Of a stretch of DNA of 5,056 nucleotides, positions 1-4,074 are shown one piece after another. How positions within the stretch are numbered: position 1 is the stretch's first letter; every line of letters starts with the position of its first letter. Origin of the DNA: Clostridiales bacterium. Its GTDB lineage: Bacteria > Bacillota > Clostridia > Oscillospirales > Butyricicoccaceae. The stretch spans positions 1-5,056 of the forward strand of contig SFJM01000099.1 of assembly GCA_004555915.1 (NCBI GenBank). Direction: 5' to 3'. The notes under the pieces were generated by a model. The model was not told the origin of the DNA. It did not search any database and worked only from the letters and a program-made list of their open reading frames with translations. The translations under genes were made by a program, and so were the position numbers.

Positions 1-2
1 CG

Positions 3-179
3 TGGGAAGTTGTTCTGCTCAACGCAAAGGACATCATGGATATGTGCATTTCCGGGACTGTCGGCTGGATGGGCGGCGAAAGTGCCGACAAGACCATCCG
101 GGATATGATTGACCGCTTCGGAACGAGCCAGAACCCCGGCAGCGGGCTTGACATTGCGTATAAGATGCTGGAACAGTGA
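3..179 (+). CDS. 3' end of an unrecognised gene (partial)
   Basis: An open frame enters from the left edge and ends at TGA 177-179, giving 58 residues. The C-terminus ends in ...GLDIAYKMLEQ and contains GWMGGES and KTIRDMIDRF, a soluble-looking mixed sequence with regular coding character. There are no membrane segments and no motif I can assign to a family. It is the last gene before the attachment region and points toward it. Because integrase arm-type motifs lie just downstream of its stop (185-205), I infer that it belongs to the element (the last gene before attP) and not to the host chromosome. The start lies outside the window, so function and full length cannot be judged. Confidence 0.6.
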   Translation, partial: WEVVLLNAKDIMDMCISGTVGWMGGESADKTIRDMIDRFGTSQNPGSGLDIAYKMLEQ

Positions 180-184
180 TTTCC

Positions 185-205
185 TGACTTGCATTTTGAC
201 TTGTA
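185..205 (+). repeat. Left-arm integrase-type repeats (two direct copies)
   Basis: TGACTTGCA (185-193) and TGACTTGTA (197-205) are direct copies with 12-bp spacing. The same two variants in the same order recur at 405-413 and 416-424 on the other side of the tRNA-Lys core. Short repeated arm sites flanking the core are what tyrosine integrases with an N-terminal arm-binding domain recognise. Assignment as arm sites is inference from repetition and position. Confidence 0.6.
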
Positions 206-245
206 CGTTTCGAAAAAACAGCCTGATTTTTCCGATTTTTCCACA

Positions 246-254
246 AGCAAGTCA
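246..254 (-). repeat. Inverted copy of the arm-type repeat
   Basis: AGCAAGTCA is the reverse complement of TGACTTGCT and is a fifth copy of the TGACTTGYW motif, in the opposite orientation. It lies between the left pair and the terminator hairpin. It may be an additional integrase or accessory-factor site. Confidence 0.45.
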
Positions 255-275
255 AAACAATTTGAATATGAAAAA

Positions 276-310
276 TCCCTGTATCTACTGAAACAACAGC
301 GATACAGGGA
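276..310 (-). terminator. Intrinsic terminator within the attachment region
   Basis: TCCCTGTATC (276-285) pairs perfectly with GATACAGGGA (301-310), a 10-bp stem with a 15-nt loop. The loop can extend through CTG (288-290) and CAG (297-299). On the minus strand the stem is followed by TTTTTC (275-270), a proper U-tract. On the plus strand only TTATTT follows, so it is weaker that way. It sits just beyond the 3' end of the minus-strand tRNA-Lys fragment, where a tRNA terminator would be, and could also stop leftward transcripts leaving integrase. Confidence 0.75.
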
Positions 311-318
311 TTATTTCG

Positions 319-364
319 TGGTGACCCGGCGGGGATTCGAACCCCGGACCCACTGCTTAAAAGG
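319..364 (-). other. att core: 3' fragment of tRNA-Lys(UUU)
   Basis: Read on the minus strand this gives the anticodon loop CTTTTAA (anticodon UUU at 359-361), the 3' anticodon stem GCAGT, a 5-nt variable loop, the T stem-loop CGGGG-TTCGAAT-CCCCG, the acceptor strand CCGGGTC, discriminator A and encoded CCA (319-321). This matches the 3' part of a Firmicute tRNA-Lys. The fit breaks down upstream of the loop: only three pairs of the anticodon stem can form, and no D arm or 5' acceptor strand follows. It is therefore a fragment and not a functional tRNA. Such fragments are the homology core used by tyrosine integrases that insert at tRNA 3' ends, and the break in the anticodon loop fits a usual crossover position. 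The integrase gene begins about 60 bp away. Confidence 0.85.
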
Positions 365-404
365 CACAGTAAAGTCCTTTAATACCAGTGCATACAGCCA
401 TTTT

Positions 405-424
405 TGACTTGCACCTGACTTGTA
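405..424 (+). repeat. Right-arm integrase-type repeats (two direct copies)
   Basis: TGACTTGCA (405-413) and TGACTTGTA (416-424) are direct copies with 11-bp spacing, placed between the tRNA-Lys core and the integrase stop codon. They match the left-arm pair at 185-205. Their location beside int and the core supports an arm-site role. No footprint or homology evidence is available here. Confidence 0.6.
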
Positions 425-427
425 CTC

Positions 428-1582
428 CTACTGATTTCCGTCCTTTGATTCCACGGCCCTGTTCTCTAGGTAGGCGTCCAGCTTGTCCACAGATTTCCGC
501 TTGTGGATGGCGTCCAGGTGGGTATAAATCCGCAGGGTGGTGGACACGTCGGCGTGGCCCATCTGAGCGCAGGCCTGCACCACATCCACCCCGGCCAGGT
601 ACAGCAGCGTGCAGAAGGTGTGCCGGAGCCAGTGCATGGTAATGGGCGGAATGGTCATGTCAAAGACCTTCGGCCCTGGCTTGCCGGACTTCATGCGCTC
701 CAGATCGGCGGGCGTCCGGGCTCCGTACTTGATATTCAGCTCCCGCATATAAGAGCGCCACAGCTTCGCCCAGGCCGATTCCGTCATAACGCCGCCCCGG
801 GCGCTGTGTATCACCAGCAGATTGTCCCGCGGCAGGCCTGCCATATAGTCGGCCAGCCGCTGGGGAATATCCACGGTCCGCATACCGGCGGCGGATTTGG
901 TGACATGGCGGAGGCTGGGGACGCCGTTTGAATCGTATTCTATAACCTTGTTGACGGTGATCGTCCGCGCCTTAAGGTCCACGTCGTTCCAGGTCAGCGC
1001 GGCCAGCTCACCCCTGCGCAGGCCGGAGAGCATCATAATGACCGCCACAGGCTGCGCACGGTGGGGCGTGTCCCAGATCCATTGCTGTTCCTCGTCGGTC
1101 AAAGCGCGGCGCTGCTCCTCCTTTCTGCCCACGGCTGCAAGCTGTACCTGTTCTTCCGGGTTTGCGGGAATAACCCGGCCAACGGCCCGCTGCATGATCT
1201 GGCGGACCGTGGAGCGGTACAGGTTTATCGTGCGCTGTGAGAGGCCCTGGTCCGTCAGGCCTATCAATACTCGCTCTATATCGTCGGCGCGTACCTGGCC
1301 GATCTCATAGCCTTGCAGCTCATCCTTCCACAGATTTACGGCCCTGCGGTAGTTATCCATCTGGCGGCAGGTGATACCCTCCTTCTCTTTCAGGCGGAGC
1401 CAATCATCTGCCCATGTGTCGAAGCTATCCCGCTGTGACAGAACATCCAGGCCACGCCCAAGCTGGAGCCGGACGGCGGTCTCCTTCTCCTTCAGTTCTG
1501 CCGGAGATTTTCCGTAGACGCTCTTATACTGCCGCTTGCCGTTCTCGTCCCGGCCCAGGATTGTTCCTGGGGCTTTTATTTT
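428..1582 (-). CDS. int: Tyrosine recombinase / phage integrase
   Basis: This is a site-specific recombinase that would integrate and excise the element at tRNA-Lys. The catalytic set is complete, numbered over the 384-codon open frame: Arg189 in GLRRGELAAL, Lys229 in HVTKSAAGMRT, His317 and Arg320 in HWLRH, His343 in MGHADVS, and nucleophile Tyr353 in RIYTHL. The first ~50 codons (GTILGRDENGKRQYKSVYG and onward) look like the AP2-like arm-binding domain, and ~55-160 like the SAM-like core-binding domain. The first ATG, at 1358-1360, would delete the arm domain and part of the core-binding domain. The 74 upstream codons are open and clearly integrase-like, but the frame begins right after a stop (1583-1585) and contains no ATG, GTG or TTG. 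The natural ATG (1584-1586), overlapping the repressor stop, is one base out of frame across an A-rich tract. So the gene may carry an indel, use frameshifting, or start at a rare codon. The start given is the frame limit, not a proven start. It lies downstream of the repressor on the same strand and probably shares its promoter. Confidence 0.93.
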   Translation of the reverse strand, partial: KIKAPGTILGRDENGKRQYKSVYGKSPAELKEKETAVRLQLGRGLDVLSQRDSFDTWADDWLRLKEKEGITCRQMDNYRRAVNLWKDELQGYEIGQVRADDIERVLIGLTDQGLSQRTINLYRSTVRQIMQRAVGRVIPANPEEQVQLAAVGRKEEQRRALTDEEQQWIWDTPHRAQPVAVIMMLSGLRRGELAALTWNDVDLKARTITVNKVIEYDSNGVPSLRHVTKSAAGMRTVDIPQRLADYMAGLPRDNLLVIHSARGGVMTESAWAKLWRSYMRELNIKYGARTPADLERMKSGKPGPKVFDMTIPPITMHWLRHTFCTLLYLAGVDVVQACAQMGHADVSTTLRIYTHLDAIHKRKSVDKLDAYLENRAVESKDGNQ

Positions 1583-1995
1583 TCATCTGGATCATGGTGT
1601 AGCTGATACTTTGGTATTTCGGTTAGTTCTTCTACTCGCTCAACGGCCTTCTTCTGACCTTCGTCGTTAAGTTTATCAAGCAATGGGGTTAGGCTTCGAA
1701 CTGCGTTGCTTAGTAGAACAGATTCCCAATATGCGCGTTCTTCCTCCTGCGCTTGTCCATCTTCCTTTTCTATTCGATCCTGCCATTCTTTACTTGTTTT
1801 TCCTGTCAAAATAAAAATAGGCTCTGTTTTATACAACTCGCTGAGCTTTTCGAGGTGGCTTGAATTTATTCCCCGTAGTCCTTTTTCGTATTTACTGATT
1901 GTGGATTTTGTAACGCCTAAAATATCAGCAACCTCCTGCTGCGTATACTTAGCCTTTATTCGCAATTCTCGCAAGTGTCCATTATTAAGTGGCAT
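1576..1995 (-). CDS. XRE-family transcriptional repressor (CI-like)
   Basis: 139 residues. The N-terminal helix-turn-helix spans about residues 6-56: LRELRIKAKYTQQEVADILG followed by the recognition region VTKSTISKYEKG. The C-terminal part (about 60-139) is charged, helical and rich in Glu/Lys, and lacks the Ser/Lys protease motif of LexA-type repressors, so induction probably does not go through self-cleavage. The start ATG (1993-1995) has a strong ribosome site (AGGGAGGG, complement of 2001-2008) 5 nt upstream. It is transcribed away from the Cro-like gene at 2137, with operators between them, the standard arrangement for a lysogeny repressor. Its base composition is visibly AT-richer (about 40% GC in a sampled 60-base line) than int (about 70% in a sampled line). 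The stop overlaps the beginning of the integrase frame, which suggests co-transcription and translational coupling. The exact operator it binds is inferred. Confidence 0.9.
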   Translation of the reverse strand: MPLNNGHLRELRIKAKYTQQEVADILGVTKSTISKYEKGLRGINSSHLEKLSELYKTEPIFILTGKTSKEWQDRIEKEDGQAQEEERAYWESVLLSNAVRSLTPLLDKLNDEGQKKAVERVEELTEIPKYQLHHDPDEK

Positions 1996-2012
1996 AAAAT
2001 CCCTCCCTAATA

Positions 2013-2042
2013 ATTATAAGCAGAAAGTATCCACATAGTCAA
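2013..2042 (-). promoter_or_regulatory. Leftward promoter for repressor and integrase
   Basis: On the minus strand, -35 TTGACT (2037-2042) and -10 TATAAT (2013-2018) are separated by 18 bp. The predicted start is a few bases before the AGGGAGGG ribosome site of the repressor. The spacer contains one GGATACT half-site (complement of 2026-2032), so a protein binding that element would control this promoter. Confidence 0.7.
2022..2033 (+). promoter_or_regulatory. Operator-like half-site, first copy of AGAAAGTATCCA
   Basis: The 12-mer AGAAAGTATCCA here is repeated exactly at 2093-2104. This copy is a single half-site inside the spacer of the leftward promoter. The second copy is completed into an inverted repeat. 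Exact repetition at both promoters suggests one regulator acting on both. Confidence 0.55.
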
Positions 2043-2060
2043 CTTATTTCTTTTTTGTAC

Positions 2061-2089
2061 TTGACAAAAGTAGACAAAATGTCTACAAT
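2061..2089 (+). promoter_or_regulatory. Rightward early promoter
   Basis: Consensus -35 TTGACA (2061-2066), a 17-bp spacer, and -10 TACAAT (2084-2089), one base from consensus. It drives the Cro-like gene and the early operon. The -10 and the spacer are covered by the perfect palindrome at 2070-2086, so occupancy of that site would block RNA polymerase. Confidence 0.82.
2070..2086. promoter_or_regulatory. Operator 1: GTAGACA-N3-TGTCTAC palindrome
   Basis: GTAGACA (2070-2076), AAA, TGTCTAC (2080-2086) form a perfect 7-bp inverted repeat with a 3-bp centre. It overlaps the -10 of the rightward promoter. Its position fits the site through which the lysogenic repressor shuts off early genes. The binding protein is inferred. 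Confidence 0.75.
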
Positions 2090-2096
2090 AAAAGAA

Positions 2097-2115
2097 AGTA
2101 TCCAGAACGGATACT
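2097..2115. promoter_or_regulatory. Operator 2: AGTATCC-N5-GGATACT palindrome
   Basis: AGTATCC (2097-2103) and GGATACT (2109-2115) form a perfect 7-bp inverted repeat with a 5-bp centre, just downstream of the predicted start of the rightward transcript. It shares its left half with the copy at 2022-2033 and is unrelated in sequence to operator 1. It could be a second regulator's site (for example the Cro-like protein). As RNA it could also form a hairpin just before the ribosome site at 2124-2130. Confidence 0.62.
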
Positions 2116-2136
2116 ATAGATTTGGAGGTGATATTA

Positions 2137-2331
2137 ATGAACATCAGCGCAACTCGAATTGAGACCCTTCTTGCAGAGCGAGGTATGACAAAGAAGGACC
2201 TGGCTGGTGAGTGCGGCATTTCCAGGCAGAATATTAGCACCATCGTACGGCGCGGCACTTGCGAGCCGAAAACTGCCGGTAAGCTGGCTGCTGGCCTGGG
2301 CGTCCTTGTGACAGACATCATGGAGGTGTAA
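2137..2331 (+). CDS. Cro-like small XRE helix-turn-helix protein
   Basis: 64 residues, almost entirely one helix-turn-helix domain: TRIETLLAERGMTKKDLAGE then CGISRQNISTIVRRG and a closing helical region. The ATG at 2137 is chosen because GGAGGTG (2124-2130) lies 6 nt before it. A TTG in the same frame at 2122 lies inside that ribosome site and is not credible. It is the first gene of the rightward operon, divergent from the larger XRE repressor, which is the position and size of a Cro-type antagonist. Its last codons contain GGAGGTG, the ribosome site of the next gene. A role as lytic regulator is inference from family and position. Confidence 0.88.
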   Translation: MNISATRIETLLAERGMTKKDLAGECGISRQNISTIVRRGTCEPKTAGKLAAGLGVLVTDIMEV

Positions 2332-2333
2332 AT

Positions 2334-2525
2334 ATGCAGCTATTCAGATGCGAGACCATCGCCCAGTTCAAAATTGGGATGTGGCTGGCGGATGAGGGAA
2401 TCGTCCGCGATGATATCTTATCCGCTGAACTGGTGGCGCCGGACACCGTCAGGATCACGAATCCGGCAGGGCAGTACATGGTAATCCGCTGGTGCGGAGA
2501 CCACGCAGAAATCGAGGGCGATTGA
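2334..2525 (+). CDS. Small early protein of unknown function
   Basis: 63 residues beginning MQLFRCETIAQFKIGMWLAD and ending CGDHAEIEGD. It starts 2 nt after the previous stop and has GGAGGTG (2322-2328) 5 nt upstream, so it is surely translated in the operon. The sequence is soluble and slightly acidic, with likely beta strands around PDTVRITN and QYMVIRW. No recognisable motif. Position right after the Cro-like gene suggests an accessory early function. Confidence 0.8.
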   Translation: MQLFRCETIAQFKIGMWLADEGIVRDDILSAELVAPDTVRITNPAGQYMVIRWCGDHAEIEGD

Positions 2526-2526
2526 T

Positions 2527-2625
2527 ATGCTGTATTTTGTGGTAGCTATCGCCGGAGCCTACCAACTCACCCGTTGGTTGTTTGCTCTGGTGGACATCGT
2601 GGAAGGAGTGAAAAGAAATGTATAG
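2527..2625 (+). CDS. 32-residue single-pass membrane peptide
   Basis: ATG 2527 overlaps the previous TGA region (GATTGATATG) and ends at TAG 2623-2625, overlapping the next start (ATG 2618). The product begins MLYFVVAIAGAYQLTRWLFA and ends LVDIVEGVKRNV. It has one hydrophobic stretch (about residues 2-24) broken by a Thr-Arg, with a basic C-terminus, consistent with a small inner-membrane peptide. The ribosome site is weak (GAGGG at 2514-2518). Perfect packing between two good genes, with overlap on the 3' side, argues that it is real. Function unknown. Early phage membrane peptides can act in host takeover or superinfection control, but nothing here proves that. Confidence 0.62.
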   Translation: MLYFVVAIAGAYQLTRWLFALVDIVEGVKRNV

Positions 2626-2854
2626 ACCTGCAAGACCAAACAAGCCGCGCCGGGTGATTCACAGCATCGATGAGCTGCCGGTTCTGTGCGATTGCGCAGA
2701 GGCTGGGTTGCTTCTCAGGAGAAACCCGGAGGTCATTGCCCAGATGGCCCGTGATGGCATCCTGAAAGGTGCAAAGCAGGGTCAGAGCTGGTTCTTCCGG
2801 CGTGATGACCTGGTAAGCTATCTTGACAAACTATTTGGAGGTGAGGCTGTTTAA
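2618..2854 (+). CDS. Excisionase-type helix-turn-helix DNA-binding protein
   Basis: 78 residues. After a basic N-terminal tail (PARPNKPRR), the region from about residue 17 to 73 follows the HTH_17/excisionase plan: an N-terminal helix, a turn, a second helix (NPEVIAQMARDGILKG), a wing (KQGQSWFFRRDDL) and a final helix (VSYLDKLF). The ribosome site AAGGAG (2603-2608) precedes ATG 2618, and the gene overlaps the membrane peptide upstream by 8 nt. Its stop overlaps the next ATG by one base (TAATG). Proteins of this type act as recombination directionality factors or as small regulators. With integrase and attP close by, it is the best Xis candidate here. The recognition helix departs from the usual form, so a plain regulator remains possible. 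Confidence 0.72.
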   Translation: MYRPARPNKPRRVIHSIDELPVLCDCAEAGLLLRRNPEVIAQMARDGILKGAKQGQSWFFRRDDLVSYLDKLFGGEAV

Positions 2855-3150
2855 TGGTGCATGAACGGCTTTCTAATGGGCCTGAGAACGCAGTTTCTCT
2901 TAGACATCTTGCAGCATTGCTGGACATGGATGAACGCTCTGTTCGCGCTCAAATCGCCAGAGAACGCAAGGCAGGACATATCATCATCAGCGACAACGAG
3001 CACGGATATTTTCTTCCGTCCAGTTCCGATGAGATCAGGCGGTTTTCCCGTTCTATGAACCACCGGGCAAAAGAAATCCTGAAGGTGGCACAAATGGCGG
3101 ATGATGCCCTTGCAAAGGCCGAGGGACAAGAACGGGTTGAAGGGTGGTGA
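2854..3150 (+). CDS. Winged-helix/HTH phage protein
   Basis: 98 residues. Residues about 14-55 form a winged helix: AVSLRHLAALLDMDERSVRA, then a second helix (QIARERKAGH) and a wing (IIISDNEHGYFLP). The C-terminal 40 residues are a long helix (DEIRRFSRSMNHRAKEILKV and onward) that may mediate oligomers. ATG 2854 overlaps the preceding TAA, with GGAGGTGAG (2837-2845) about 8 nt upstream. Similar short HTH proteins occur in the early regions of Clostridia phages beside the excisionase and before replication genes. The sequence supports DNA binding. The exact role (replication, regulation or excision) cannot be read from it. Confidence 0.8.
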   Translation: MVHERLSNGPENAVSLRHLAALLDMDERSVRAQIARERKAGHIIISDNEHGYFLPSSSDEIRRFSRSMNHRAKEILKVAQMADDALAKAEGQERVEGW

Positions 3151-3155
3151 TAGAG

Positions 3156-3434
3156 TTGCAGAAGGAAAAGGAAGCACCTGGCTACATGACATACAGAGAG
3201 GCTGCAATCATGTTCTCCCTGATGCCGGAGCCGGATGCTGCAAAGGCAATCAAGGCAACTGTCAATTATTACCTCTACGGAGAAATGCCGGAGGAGATTA
3301 CCGGAGTTTCCGCACAGGTCTTCACCATCATGAAGGCGGACATTGACCGCAACAATGAGAAGTACCGTGAAATTGTTGAGCGAAACGCCAAAAACGGCAA
3401 GAATGGCGGCAGACCAAGAAAAACCCAGTCGTAA
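3156..3434 (+). CDS. Small phage protein resembling DUF6291, basic Gly-Arg tail
   Basis: 92 residues from TTG 3156, or 96 if GTG 3144 is used. TTG is preferred because GGTGGTGAT (3143-3151), one base from a consensus ribosome site, precedes it by a few nt, whereas GTG 3144 overlaps that site. The body (MTYREAAIMFSLMPEPDAAK, then a helix ending NYYLYGEMPEEITG) and the tail KNGKNGGRPRKTQS match my recollection of phage DUF6291 proteins. These have a helical domain followed by an NGxxGGRPxK linker and often a variable tail. The molecular function of that family is unknown to me. The reading frame stays open for 16 codons past the stop, and a tandem duplication begins at the stop, so the tail may have been shortened. 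Last gene before the repeat-rich gap. Confidence 0.7.
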   Translation: MQKEKEAPGYMTYREAAIMFSLMPEPDAAKAIKATVNYYLYGEMPEEITGVSAQVFTIMKADIDRNNEKYREIVERNAKNGKNGGRPRKTQS

Positions 3435-3464
3435 CCCACTGGGTTTCCAGTCGCAACCCGCTGG
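3425..3464 (+). repeat. Tandem 22-bp repeat with hairpins at the gene end
   Basis: CCAGTCGTAACCCACTGG (3425-3442) and CCAGTCGCAACCCGCTGG (3447-3464) are two 18-mers, period 22, with 16 of 18 positions identical. Each forms its own hairpin: CCCAGT/ACTGGG (3424-3443) and TTTCCAG/CTGGAAA (3444-3467). The first contains the stop codon of the preceding gene. There is no U-tract, so this is not a clear terminator. Confidence 0.65.
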
Positions 3465-3607
3465 AAAGCAAACTATAAACCATAAACTATAAACTATAAG
3501 CTGGAAACTCCAAACCTATAAGGTAAAAGGGAACACCCAGTGTTCTATAAGGAATAGAAGGGAACAGCGCAAAGCGCAGTCCCGCTTGTGAAAGGATGTG
3601 ATAACAA
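3435..3607. other. Repeat- and hairpin-rich non-coding region, candidate origin or control site
   Basis: No credible gene lies in this 173-nt gap inside an otherwise gap-free operon. Besides the 22-bp duplication and the heptads it holds three further elements. One is a perfect palindrome GAACAC-CCA-GTGTTC (3531-3545). The second is a direct repeat AAGGGAACA at 3527-3535 and 3558-3566 (31 bp apart). The third is an imperfect hairpin spanning 3560-3583 (GGGA/TCCC outside, GCGC-AAA-GCGC inside). This density of repeats fits a replication origin or a regulator-binding hub. No replication initiator is visible nearby, so this stays a hypothesis. Confidence 0.5.
3471..3498 (+). repeat. Four heptad iteron-like repeats, AACTATA
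   Basis: AACTATA, AACCATA, AACTATA, AACTATA run without gaps, 4 x 7 bp with one substitution. They are AT-rich, in a non-coding gap beside inverted repeats. They may be an unwinding element or protein-binding iterons. Confidence 0.6.
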
Positions 3608-3610
3608 GTG

Positions 3611-3967
3611 ATGTTTGATTTCAATATTTTTACAAGAGTATGCACTCAGGCATACAAAGAAGTGGACACGCCCTATACGCTGCAAGAGGTACTGGATGTG
3701 TTTGAATACTTCTTTGACGCTTACCGGGAGGCAATTGGTGAAGACCATCCGCCAATATGTAAGGCGCAGATAGCGCGGATCATACAGGCTATGCCCTACT
3801 ATGACAAACCGCCCAATGCTCCAAGCTATTCGGACATTGAGCCGGATTCTTACCCAGTTTTGATTGATGCCTATTTCCGCACACCGTTCCGAAGCTGTGA
3901 TTACAGGATTAACCACTTTTTCAGCGGGGACGTTCGGACGATGCGGATGTTTGAAGAACTATACTAA
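3611..3967 (+). CDS. Conserved-looking phage/ICE protein of unknown function
   Basis: 118 residues, soluble and acidic. It opens with a helical half (TRVCTQAYKEVDTPYTLQEV onward to YFFDAYREAIG), then AQIARIIQAMPYYD, and ends with DYRINHFFSGDVRTMRMFEE. I recognise the C-terminal pattern (CDY-x-INHFFSG followed by a charged helix) from uncharacterised proteins of Clostridia mobile elements, but know no function for it. Ribosome site AGGATGTGAT (3593-3602) precedes both GTG 3608 and ATG 3611. ATG is taken because its spacing is better, and the two differ by one residue. It is the first gene after the repeat-rich gap and looks intact. Confidence 0.78.
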   Translation: MFDFNIFTRVCTQAYKEVDTPYTLQEVLDVFEYFFDAYREAIGEDHPPICKAQIARIIQAMPYYDKPPNAPSYSDIEPDSYPVLIDAYFRTPFRSCDYRINHFFSGDVRTMRMFEELY

Positions 3968-4074
3968 GCGACGTTAGTGGAGAATCGAGGACAAACTGCC
4001 TGGTCTATGGTCCTGATAATCTGGATGGAATTTCTGCATGGCTGGACCGCATGAGAGAAAAAGGTGCAAAGTAA
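3955..4074 (+). pseudogene. Remnant of a gene: 3' coding fragment without a start
   Basis: The frame running 3955-4074 reads ...TNCLVYGPDNLDGISAWLDR followed by MREKGAK and a stop at 4072-4074. It looks like a genuine protein C-terminus, with sensible residue composition, yet has no ATG, GTG or TTG before an internal ATG at 4051. Its upstream part overlaps the end of the intact 118-aa gene. Its stop overlaps the start of the next gene as TAATG, which is the spacing seen between real operon genes. It is best explained as the tail of a gene whose 5' part was deleted. A rare start codon (CTG 4000) is the alternative. Confidence 0.5.

Noticed and set aside
319..395. A complete tRNA-Lys gene on the minus strand
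   Set aside because: Only the 3' part from the anticodon loop is present. The 5' anticodon stem pairs poorly and no D arm or matching 5' acceptor strand follows.
503..1310. Long plus-strand open frames opposite the integrase (503-931, 897-1310)
   Set aside because: They are antisense to a well-identified integrase in GC-rich DNA, have His/Pro/Arg-rich unnatural composition, and lack ribosome sites.
428..1360. Integrase starting at ATG 1358-1360 (310 aa)
   Set aside because: No good ribosome site precedes it, and it would remove an evident arm-binding domain and part of the core-binding domain encoded in the same frame upstream.
1706..2038. Plus-strand open frame opposite the repressor
   Set aside because: It is the shadow of the XRE repressor gene. 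The composition is Ser/Cys-rich, and it crosses the promoter region.
2122..2136. TTG start for the Cro-like gene
   Set aside because: The TTG lies inside the GGAGGTG ribosome site that serves ATG 2137.
2861..3058. Alternative frame starting at 2861 inside the winged-helix gene
   Set aside because: It is an overlapping shadow without a ribosome site. The other frame has a clear HTH domain and operon overlaps at both ends.
3471..3498. CRISPR array
   Set aside because: The units are only 7 bp and contiguous, without spacers. There is no cas gene.
3567..3577. GCGC-AAA-GCGC as a terminator
   Set aside because: The stem is short and no U-tract follows. It is noted only as part of the structured gap.
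3977..4054. 25-residue frame starting GTG 3977
   Set aside because: No ribosome site, and the competing frame in the same DNA has much better protein character.
4038..4073. Upstream ATG 4038 for the zinc-ribbon-like gene
   Set aside because: The bases between 4038 and 4074 read as the end of another coding frame. ATG 4074 has its own ribosome site and a TAATG overlap.
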